A program made the position numbers and the translations under genes. A stretch of DNA of 33,816 nt from an uncultured Clostridia bacterium (lineage in GTDB: Bacteria; Bacillota; Clostridia; Oscillospirales; Acutalibacteraceae), in the NCBI GenBank assembly GCA_947165755.1, contig CAMVBR010000006.1, positions 1 to 33,816 on the forward strand, given 5' to 3'. The notes under the pieces are model-generated. The model did not search any database. It saw only the letters and a list, made by a program, of their open reading frames with translations, and had not been told where the DNA came from. This document shows, piece by piece, positions 27,508 to 33,816 of the stretch (positions are counted from its first letter, which is position 1; every line of letters starts with the position of its first letter).

Positions 27508-28986
27508 TTATATGATGATACAGATCAATCCGTTGCAGCCCTCATTGATCACCCGCTCCAGCGTTTGCTGCAATTTCATACGGGCTTCATTCGGCATATG
27601 CGTCAGCTTTGCCTTCAACCCTTCGTTGACCAGATCGTGCAGGGATTTTCCGAAAATATTTGACTCCCAGATCTTTGAAGGATCTTCCTGAAATCCTTCA
27701 AGCAGGTATTTTACGAGGTCTTCGCTCTGCTTTTCACTTCCCACAATAGGAGCCACTTCCGTTTTTATATCGGCTCGCAAGAGGTGGATCGACGGCGCGC
27801 TCGCCTTCAATCTGACGCCGTATCGGTTGCCCTGTTTTACGATCTCCGGTTCCTCCAGCGAGAGTTCGTCAACAGAAGGCATCACAATACCGTAACCTGT
27901 TGAATTCACCTGCATCAATGCGGCTTCTATCTTTTTATACTTTTTGTTTATCGATGAGAGCGTCTGCAGAACTTCAACCAAACCGGCGTCGTTTGCGATC
28001 TGTATATCGGTAATATCGGATATCATACCATAAAACACGGACTTGTCTATTTCCGCATTTATATATGCCGTTCCTTCACCCAGCTTTACATTTTCCGTGG
28101 AAGAGTATGTAACGCTTTCCATTTTATGCATTTCTTCAACAAACGCGGGAACGTCTCTCACTTTTCCGATCTTCGAACCTGCGGCTCTCACTTCTTTCAA
28201 AAGCAGTTCCTTTTTCGGATCACTCTCTTTAAGGCCTGCATACCATCCGGGAAGCGAGATCACAATTTTTTTCAAGGGAAACTCCATCAGTACGTTCTTC
28301 AGAATTTTTGTGATCTCGGTCTCATCCAGCTTGAGGCAATTTACAGGCAGCACGGGAGAAGCATATTTTTCACTCAACTCAGCGGCAAGCTTCTGTGCGG
28401 CATTGCTGTTTGGGTAAACGCAATTCAAGAGGATCACAAACGGCTTGTTTATCGTTTGGAGCTCATTGATCACACGCTCCTCCGCCTCTTCATATTCTTC
28501 CCTCGGGATCTCGCTGATGCTTCCGTCGGTCGTAACCACCAACCCGATCGTCGCATGCTCATTGATCACCTTTTTCGTTCCGATCTCGGCAGCCATATTA
28601 AAAGGGATCTCTTCTTCAAACCACGGTGTTTTTACCATTCTGGGCGCGTCGTTTTCTATATACCCCAGTGAAGAAGGTACGATATATCCAACGCAATCCA
28701 CAAGCCGAACACGAAAACTCGTGTTGTTTTCAAACGAAAGATTCACGGCGCTTTCAGGAACGAATTTCGGCTCGGTAGTCATGATCGTCCTACCGGCAGA
28801 AGACTGCGGAAGCTCGTCTATCATTCGCTCTCTTGCGAAGTCGGCGGGAACGTTCGGCACGATCAACGTTTCAAAGAACTTTTTAATAAACGTGGATTTG
28901 CCTGTACGCACAGGGCCTACGACGCCGATATAAATATCTCCACCGGTTCTTCTTGCAATGTCTTCATAAATATTTGTGTCTGTCAT
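27508..28986 (-). CDS. spoIVA: stage IV sporulation protein A (spore coat morphogenetic ATPase)
   Basis: IYEDIARRTGGDIYIGVVGPVRTGKSTFIKKFFETLIVPNV; TIMTTEPKFVPESAV; C-terminus ends GLICIII. Start at 28986 (MTDTNIY) after an AAAGGGG SD. Confidence 0.97.
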   Translation of the reverse strand: MTDTNIYEDIARRTGGDIYIGVVGPVRTGKSTFIKKFFETLIVPNVPADFARERMIDELPQSSAGRTIMTTEPKFVPESAVNLSFENNTSFRVRLVDCVGYIVPSSLGYIENDAPRMVKTPWFEEEIPFNMAAEIGTKKVINEHATIGLVVTTDGSISEIPREEYEEAEERVINELQTINKPFVILLNCVYPNSNAAQKLAAELSEKYASPVLPVNCLKLDETEITKILKNVLMEFPLKKIVISLPGWYAGLKESDPKKELLLKEVRAAGSKIGKVRDVPAFVEEMHKMESVTYSSTENVKLGEGTAYINAEIDKSVFYGMISDITDIQIANDAGLVEVLQTLSSINKKYKKIEAALMQVNSTGYGIVMPSVDELSLEEPEIVKQGNRYGVRLKASAPSIHLLRADIKTEVAPIVGSEKQSEDLVKYLLEGFQEDPSKIWESNIFGKSLHDLVNEGLKAKLTHMPNEARMKLQQTLERVINEGCNGLICIII

Positions 28987-29446
28987 AATCAAACCCCTTT
29001 GCATTCTTATCGTCAATTAACAATATGAACACCGGACGTGTTTTATGACAGCATAGTATTCCCAAAAAAAGAAAAACCCCGTCGTAGACGAGGTCTGTCA
29101 TGTATAAGAGCTCCCCAAAGTGTACCAATCCATAGAAAGAACGAATTACAGTACATTGGTCGTTTAACGACTTGTAAGTTGAATCGACAATATATCCTGT
29201 ACGGTGCAGAAGTTCCAGCCAATAGCCGGTTTCGCTCGCTTCCTTAAGCGCGATCTCAAGCTTTGATATAAAATCCTTTTTGCCTTGCGCGTAGTTTGCT
29301 TCGAAAATATTCGCGCCGATGGAGGTGCCGGAACGTCCAATCTGATTGGAAATAACGGATTCGTGTTTCGCTTTCAAGTCTTTGACAAGATTGATGATTT
29401 GCACAGAGAAATCCATAGAGAGATCACGCAGTTTTGATTCAGACAT
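28964..29446 (-). CDS. four-helix-bundle protein (S23 / 23S rRNA intervening-sequence protein family), C-terminus probably aberrant
   Basis: MSESKLRDLSMDFSVQIINLVKDLKAKHESVISNQIGRSGTSIGANIFEANYAQGKKDFISKLEIALKEASETGYWLELLHRTGYI; GGGGCGG SD upstream of ATG 29446; ORF runs on through a terminator into spoIVA. Confidence 0.85.
   Translation of the reverse strand: MSESKLRDLSMDFSVQIINLVKDLKAKHESVISNQIGRSGTSIGANIFEANYAQGKKDFISKLEIALKEASETGYWLELLHRTGYIVDSTYKSLNDQCTVIRSFYGLVHFGELLYMTDLVYDGVFLFLGILCCHKTRPVFILLIDDKNAKGFDYDRHKYL
29020..29048 (-). promoter_or_regulatory. possible sigmaE-type promoter for spoIVA
   Basis: Minus strand TCATAAA (29048-29042), 14 nt, CATATTGT (29027-29020); resembles a mother-cell sigmaE layout. 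Confidence 0.4.
29063..29093 (-). terminator. rho-independent terminator downstream of (and read through by) the four-helix-bundle ORF
   Basis: Minus strand CCTCGTC-TAC-GACGGGG followed by TTTTTCTTTTTTT; flanked by 7-bp inverted repeat ATGACAG (29045-29051)/CTGTCAT (29095-29101). Confidence 0.75.
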
Positions 29447-29467
29447 GATACCGCCCCCTTCTTGTTT

Positions 29468-29496
29468 ATAATACCCAATGAAACTGGAATCGTAAA
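29468..29496 (-). promoter_or_regulatory. putative promoter of the four-helix-bundle gene, abutting the hairpin array
   Basis: Minus strand TTTACG (29496-29491), 17 nt, TATTAT (29473-29468). Confidence 0.5.
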
Positions 29497-29672
29497 ATGA
29501 TGTATGCGCCGTCGGCGCAAGTGATGCAGTTCGCTCCGCAAACAGTGATGTATTGCGGCTATGCCGCAAAGTGATGTGATGCGTTCCGCTCACGCGCCGA
29601 AGGCGCACATCACGCACGAAGTGCACATCACTTGCGAAGCAAACATCACGTTCCGCGAGAGCGGAACACATC
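29497..29672. repeat. array of short self-complementary hairpins joined by GTGATG linkers in the left half and CATCAC linkers in the right half
   Basis: Linkers: ATGATG 29497, GTGATG 29521, 29545, 29571; CATCAC 29608, 29626, 29644, CATC 29669. Hairpins include TGCGCC/GGCGCA, TTGCGGC/GCCGCAA, GCGCC-gaa-GGCGC, GCAC-gaa-GTGC, TTGC-gaa-GCAA, GTTCCGC-gaga-GCGGAAC. Confidence 0.88.
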
Positions 29673-29682
29673 GTTCAAAAAA

Positions 29683-29719
29683 ACGCCTTTTGTCGGTAGA
29701 CAAAAGGCGTTTTTTTTGT
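29683..29719. terminator. terminator hairpin downstream of tRNA-Lys
   Basis: ACGCCTTTTGTC-GGTA-GACAAAAGGCGT 12-bp perfect stem with T-runs on both strands. Confidence 0.88.
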
Positions 29720-29795
29720 TGGTGAGCCAGCGGGGATTCGAACCCCGGACACCCTGCTTAAAAGGCAGGTGCTCTGCCGACTGAGCTACTGGCTC
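29720..29795 (-). tRNA. tRNA-Lys (anticodon UUU), CCA encoded
   Basis: GAGCCAG-TA-GCTCAGTCGGCAGAGC-ACCTGCCTTTTAAGCAGG-GTGTC-CGGGGTTCGAATCCCCG-CTGGCTC-A-CCA folds as a cloverleaf; loop CTTTTAA gives anticodon TTT. Confidence 0.97.
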
Positions 29796-30051
29796 ATTTT
29801 GCAGACAGGAATGCAAACAAGAACGTAGCGACCAATGTAAGAACAAACATAACCACAGTAAGCACTTTCGTGATCTTGGCAAGCTTCGCTTCCATTGTGC
29901 GGCCCTTGTTTTTTCCGAAGAAGGTATCGGCACCACCGGAAATGACGCCGGAAAGCCCTGCTTCGCGGCTCTGCTGCAACAATACGATAATAACGATTAA
30001 AACAGACAGAACGACCAGGACGACTCCGATACAAATCTCATACCATGCCAT
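29794..30051 (-). CDS. secG: preprotein translocase subunit SecG
   Basis: IGVVLVVLSVLIVIIVLLQQSREAGLSGVISGGADTFFGKNKGRTMEAKLAKITKVLTVVMFVLTL; TGA stop 29796-29794. Confidence 0.94.
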   Translation of the reverse strand: MAWYEICIGVVLVVLSVLIVIIVLLQQSREAGLSGVISGGADTFFGKNKGRTMEAKLAKITKVLTVVMFVLTLVATFLFAFLSAK

Positions 30052-30141
30052 AATTTTTACCTCTTCCTATGCATATTTCCTGCATTGCCTAAGTATATTA
30101 GCACAACGTTATATAAAAATCAAGTCTTTTTTTAAATTATT

Positions 30142-30423
30142 TCATTTTTTTTCATTTTCCTTATTTCCGGACCAAATCAGTAAAACTTCAAATATTAATA
30201 CCGGCATAATACAAATTATCAAACTGTCCACGGCAAGAACAAACAGTTCATGATACCAATATAAGCCCGTGGTAATATCCGCGCAGCTGTATGTATAAAA
30301 CAATAAAACAACCACCGCAACCACGTTTGCGGCTAAAAAAATCACATAGCCGGCCGCAAGGATCCTTTTAGATACCTTCTCCATTTGATCGATCAACAGC
30401 GCAATTTGCAATATCGGTTTCAT
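30142..30423 (-). CDS. small hypothetical membrane protein
   Basis: 93-aa ORF with two hydrophobic helices; AGGAAG-type SD upstream of ATG 30423. Confidence 0.6.
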   Translation of the reverse strand: MKPILQIALLIDQMEKVSKRILAAGYVIFLAANVVAVVVLLFYTYSCADITTGLYWYHELFVLAVDSLIICIMPVLIFEVLLIWSGNKENEKK

Positions 30424-30496
30424 TCTTTCTTCCTCCCCGCTTTCATTATAATCATTTGTTTTGAGAAAGCAATCTGTAAAATTTTCCTCAAAAATA

Positions 30497-30525
30497 TTGC
30501 CAATTCCGATGAACCATGTTAAAAT
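30497..30525 (+). promoter_or_regulatory. sigmaA-type promoter for nrdR
   Basis: TTGCCA (30497-30502), 17 nt, TAAAAT (30520-30525). Confidence 0.5.
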
Positions 30526-30559
30526 ATTAAAAATAACAATGAAAGCCGGTGACCAACGT

Positions 30560-31015
30560 ATGAATTGTCCGTTTTGTTATTTTCCCGAAAGCAAAGTGAT
30601 CGATTCCCGTCCTGCGGATGACGGGCAGCGGATCCGCAGAAGAAGAGAATGCGTCAAATGCGCAAAGCGCTTTACCACGTACGAATCCGTTGAAACACAG
30701 CCCCTGATCATTATAAAAAGAGATAGGTCCCGGCAGGTATTCGATCGAAACAAGCTTCTCAGCGGCATGCTCCGTGCTTGTGAAAAAAGACCGGTATCGC
30801 TCCAGACGCTTGAAACGGCAATAGATGAAATCGAAAGCCAGCTCCAGAACTCTTTCGAGCGCGAGGTCACCTCAGTTCAAATCGGTGAAATGGCGCTTGA
30901 AAAGCTTCGCTATATTGACGAGATTGCATACGTGCGTTTTGCATCTGTATACAGAGACTTTAAGGATATCGAATCATTCATGGAAGCTCTTACAAGCTTA
31001 AAGAACGAAAAGTAA
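30560..31015 (+). CDS. nrdR: transcriptional repressor NrdR
   Basis: [42 protein letters not shown] zinc ribbon plus ATP-cone ([29 protein letters not shown]); start at 30560 rather than 30461. Confidence 0.96.
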   Translation: MNCPFCYFPESKVIDSRPADDGQRIRRRRECVKCAKRFTTYESVETQPLIIIKRDRSRQVFDRNKLLSGMLRACEKRPVSLQTLETAIDEIESQLQNSFEREVTSVQIGEMALEKLRYIDEIAYVRFASVYRDFKDIESFMEALTSLKNEK

Positions 31016-31060
31016 CCAAACGTGATCATTTTTTTGCATCAATAATATCGGAGGATCAAC

Positions 31061-31504
31061 ATGTTTGCATTTATACAAAAACTGATTGCTTTGCTTACCG
31101 CAATGCTCGCTTTTCTCGGTTTTGCAAAAGGGAACGACAAGAATCAGGAACCGGCGGCAGATACAATTGCGTCTTTTACCGTTCATGAAAACAGCGTCGT
31201 ATTCTCTTTTGTCTCAAATCCCTCCACAGGGTACGGCTGGCAGTATACGCTTAACGGAGACAGCGTTGTTTTTACAACAGAGCATTTTGAATGCGGCGAT
31301 AAAGGCAATACCGCAGGCGCGCCCGGAAAGCAGTTTTATACTTTTACCGCTGAAAAACAGGGCAAAACAACGGTTACTTTTATTTATGACCGGCCCTGGG
31401 AAAACAACGAGCCGCTTTATAGCTACACTGCCGTAATCAGTGTAGACGCGGATCTTCATGTTTCTGTGGAATCGTTTACAAAAGCAAATAACGTTTTGAT
31501 ATAG
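31061..31504 (+). CDS. secreted/anchored protease inhibitor, chagasin-like (I42 family)
   Basis: N-terminal hydrophobic signal/anchor; NPSTGYGWQY and DRPWE motifs matching the chagasin loop motifs NPTTGF and RPW. Confidence 0.8.
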   Translation: MFAFIQKLIALLTAMLAFLGFAKGNDKNQEPAADTIASFTVHENSVVFSFVSNPSTGYGWQYTLNGDSVVFTTEHFECGDKGNTAGAPGKQFYTFTAEKQGKTTVTFIYDRPWENNEPLYSYTAVISVDADLHVSVESFTKANNVLI

Positions 31505-31545
31505 TAAAAGTAATAAGAATTAAATTATTCAATATCATTTCTCAG

Positions 31546-31579
31546 GTCCTTTTAGCGTATGCCGAAAGGACTTTTTCTT
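31546..31579 (+). terminator. rho-independent terminator
   Basis: GTCCTTT-TAGCGTATGCCG-AAAGGAC followed by TTTTTCTT. Confidence 0.75.
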
Positions 31580-31686
31580 TTTTATGGGCATATTTTACAA
31601 GAAATGCGCTTAAAGTTTTTACAATCGATGGATTGTTTTCAATTGTTCTGAATGTTATAATAAAAAAAATGGAAAGGAGGAACAGC

Positions 31687-33204
31687 ATGGGTAAAGTCAA
31701 AAACCTTTTAGACAAGAAGATCGTTGCGAAAGACGTTGGCGAGCAAACTTACATCAGCTGGCGGGAAGCCCTCTCTTACGCCATGGGGCGCGGCGCGCAG
31801 GGCATGAGCACGTCCATGACGGCCTCCAAATACGTAAATTTCTTTATTACGGACGTTCTGCATATCAATACGAGCCACGCCTCCAATATCCGTCTGTTCT
31901 GCGGTATATTCGACGCGATCAACGATCCGATCATGGGGGTGCTGGTGGATAAAACGCGCACCAAATACGGCAAAATGCGTCCGTATATCAAGTTTGCGCC
32001 TTATTTCGTATCTCTGTTTATGCTGATGTTCTTTATCGGCAGCGATAAACTCTCCTACGCACTCAAGCTTGCGCTTACCGTTTTTGCCTTTGTAGGCCTG
32101 GACGTAACGTATACGGCATTCGACGTGCCTATGGGCGCGCTCGCTTTCTCCATGACGCCGAACGGCACGGAACGCACCAAGCTTTACGGCATTGCATCCA
32201 TCGGCCGCATGATACTCGGCGCTATTCCCACCGCGCTGGTTGCATTCGCCGCATGGTTCCCCTATTTCAATACACATCTCGATAAAGCCTATTTAACAGC
32301 TGCGGTGATCAGCGCTGTTTTTATCATTATATTAACGCGTTTCACATTCCGAAATACCACAGAACGTCTGGAACACCACGATGACGCCCCCGGCGTAAAG
32401 GAATGCCTGAAGCTTCTGTTTTCCAACCGGCCGCTGTTGATGCTTTTCCTTGGAAATATTCTGTTTGTTCTGATCAAGGTACCGGAACAGGCCTCCTTTT
32501 ACTTTGTTTACGATTCTCTTTTCAACGCAAAATACAACGGCTTGCTTGAAATCGCAAAAGCGCCCGGTTCCGTTCTGGCGGCGCTGTTCGTGCCGATGAT
32601 CGTTGAGAAGCTCGGTGAGAGATCCGATTCCAAAAAGTTTTATCAGGCGTGCTGCGTGCTCGGCGTTCTCATCAACGGCGCCTTTGCCGCTTCCACATAC
32701 GGCGGCATTATGAATAAGGCGGACGGGACGCCGATATCCCTTCTGACCGGCATTCTTGTGATCGCCTTTACTTTTTTTGCAACGTTCCCGCTGGAATTCA
32801 AGAACCTGATGCAGAAAGAGATGGAAGCGGAAACGGTGGATTATGTGGAATATCGCTCCGGCAGACGCGTTGAGGGTACAATGCTCTCTATTATGTCATT
32901 TACAGGTAAGCTGGAAGGTACGCTTTCTTCTTTTATAACGCTCAGGATCCTGGATTTTACAAAACGCGTGGAACACACCGCGGACGTACCTACGATCCAG
33001 AACCGGAATACGCAATGGGCGCTGTTTTTAATGACGACTGTTTTTCCTGCCGTCGGCTATCTGCTGATGCTGATTCCGATCCATTTTTACAATATCACCG
33101 GCGAAAGTCACCGGCAGATGATGGCCGAAATACTCTTACGGCGGCGCATGACCGCTGAAACCTTAAACGATACCACGGAAGGAGCAAACACACATGGCGA
33201 ATGA
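31687..33204 (+). CDS. GPH (glycoside-pentoside-hexuronide:cation symporter)/MFS family transporter
   Basis: SWREALSYAMGRGAQGMSTSMTASKYVNFFITDVL, DAINDPIMGVLVDKTRTKYGKMRPYI; 10-12 TM pattern; AAAGGAGG SD before ATG 31687. Confidence 0.85.
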   Translation: MGKVKNLLDKKIVAKDVGEQTYISWREALSYAMGRGAQGMSTSMTASKYVNFFITDVLHINTSHASNIRLFCGIFDAINDPIMGVLVDKTRTKYGKMRPYIKFAPYFVSLFMLMFFIGSDKLSYALKLALTVFAFVGLDVTYTAFDVPMGALAFSMTPNGTERTKLYGIASIGRMILGAIPTALVAFAAWFPYFNTHLDKAYLTAAVISAVFIIILTRFTFRNTTERLEHHDDAPGVKECLKLLFSNRPLLMLFLGNILFVLIKVPEQASFYFVYDSLFNAKYNGLLEIAKAPGSVLAALFVPMIVEKLGERSDSKKFYQACCVLGVLINGAFAASTYGGIMNKADGTPISLLTGILVIAFTFFATFPLEFKNLMQKEMEAETVDYVEYRSGRRVEGTMLSIMSFTGKLEGTLSSFITLRILDFTKRVEHTADVPTIQNRNTQWALFLMTTVFPAVGYLLMLIPIHFYNITGESHRQMMAEILLRRRMTAETLNDTTEGANTHGE

Positions 33205-33816
33205 CGTATTCAACAAAGTGAAAACCTTTGCAAGCGACGTAAAAACGCATTGGAGCACCCCCGCCGAGGGCAGATACGTTCCTTATAAAGAGTATAAGGA
33301 TATCTTTATTGCCGTCGGCTCCAACTACGCGGGCTCCAAAATGCTGGAATACCTCTATTTCGGCGCAGGCTGCTTTTTGATGATGTACCATTACAAGCTG
33401 CCCTACCTTACCTTTGCCATTATCGGGCTGATCAATATGCCGCTCAACTATCTCTGGTCCATGATCGGCTGGTACATCAACGACAATCTCGGCTTTTTGG
33501 AGAAAAAAAAGGAACGCGCCCTTTACGCCTTCTATTTTTCCATGATCGTTCTCGGGCTTGTGCTGCTGATCGCCCCGGTATCGCTGCTGTTTAATCAAAA
33601 CGGGGCTTTCGTAACGTTTATGAACGGACTGGAAGGCGTAAACTGCGCTTCCGCATTCAAAATCTTCGGCACGCACATTCTGTGGAACGGCTGGGCCGGT
33701 TCCCGCAATATTTTCTGGCGCAAAAAGCTTCTGCCGAAATTCGGAAGGTATAAGTATTATCTTTACTGCGATTTCTTTCCGAAATGCGTCATGGTGTGCC
33801 TGCTCGGCTGGCTGCC
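33194..33816 (+). CDS. second GPH/MFS-like transporter, N-terminal part (truncated by window edge)
   Basis: ATG 33194 overlaps the previous gene's end; MANDVFNKVKTFASDVKTHWSTPAEGRYVPYKEYKDIFIAVGSNYAGSKMLEYLYFGAGCFLMMYHYKLPYLTFAIIGLINMPLNYLWSMIG..., open to the window end. Confidence 0.75.
   Translation, partial: MANDVFNKVKTFASDVKTHWSTPAEGRYVPYKEYKDIFIAVGSNYAGSKMLEYLYFGAGCFLMMYHYKLPYLTFAIIGLINMPLNYLWSMIGWYINDNLGFLEKKKERALYAFYFSMIVLGLVLLIAPVSLLFNQNGAFVTFMNGLEGVNCASAFKIFGTHILWNGWAGSRNIFWRKKLLPKFGRYKYYLYCDFFPKCVMVCLLGWL

Noticed and set aside
28964-29446. 23S rRNA intervening sequence locus
   Set aside because: Although the protein is of the S23/IVS family, no rRNA sequence flanks it; neighbours are tRNA-Lys/secG and spoIVA.
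29447-29671. N-terminal extension of the four-helix-bundle ORF (MCSALAERDVCFASDVHF...) as real protein
   Set aside because: It is a translation of the hairpin array; a good SD and ATG exist at 29446 and a promoter lies between the array and the ATG.
29497-29672. CRISPR array or simple tandem repeat
   Set aside because: Units are hairpins with 6-nt linkers and no conserved ~30-nt repeats or unique spacers; the second half uses the reverse complement of the first half's linker; no cas genes in the window.
29646-29936. 96-aa minus-strand ORF
   Set aside because: Translates across tRNA-Lys and its terminator; secG and the tRNA explain the region.

Overview
The window reads as a chromosomal segment of a spore-forming Clostridia-like Firmicute (spoIVA is present; taxonomy is inferred from gene content only). 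From left to right: (i) a minus-strand aromatic amino acid operon, pheA-aroB-aroC-aroE/aroK fusion-aroQ-aroA-tyrA-aroF(partial), preceded by what looks like a classical leader-peptide attenuator with a Phe/Tyr run (FYFYF); (ii) a plus-strand FAD oxidoreductase converging, through a very long hairpin, on a minus-strand operon of GlpA-like and GlpB-like oxidoreductases, a DUF1667 protein, a GH29 fucosidase and a deoxyinosine glycosylase, with a Rex-like operator at its promoter; (iii) a 51-aa ORF missing from the ORF track that has its own promoter and terminator; (iv) a minus-strand housekeeping block: cyclophilin, ftsH, hpt, tilS, dnaB, rplI, gdpP, RNase J, and a nucleotidyltransferase fused to a degenerate phosphomannomutase-like domain; (v) rnhA (+) and spoIVA (-); (vi) a four-helix-bundle (S23/IVS-like) gene whose promoter abuts a ~175-bp array of small hairpins joined by GTGATG linkers in one half and CATCAC linkers in the other, inserted between tRNA-Lys and spoIVA; (vii) secG, whose stop codon overlaps the 5' end of tRNA-Lys, then nrdR, a chagasin-like inhibitor and two overlapping GPH/MFS transporters. 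The best candidate for an undescribed system is the four-helix-bundle gene plus hairpin array (about 29063-29675). The pheA attenuator and the secG/tRNA overlap come next. No database searches or folding computations were run.
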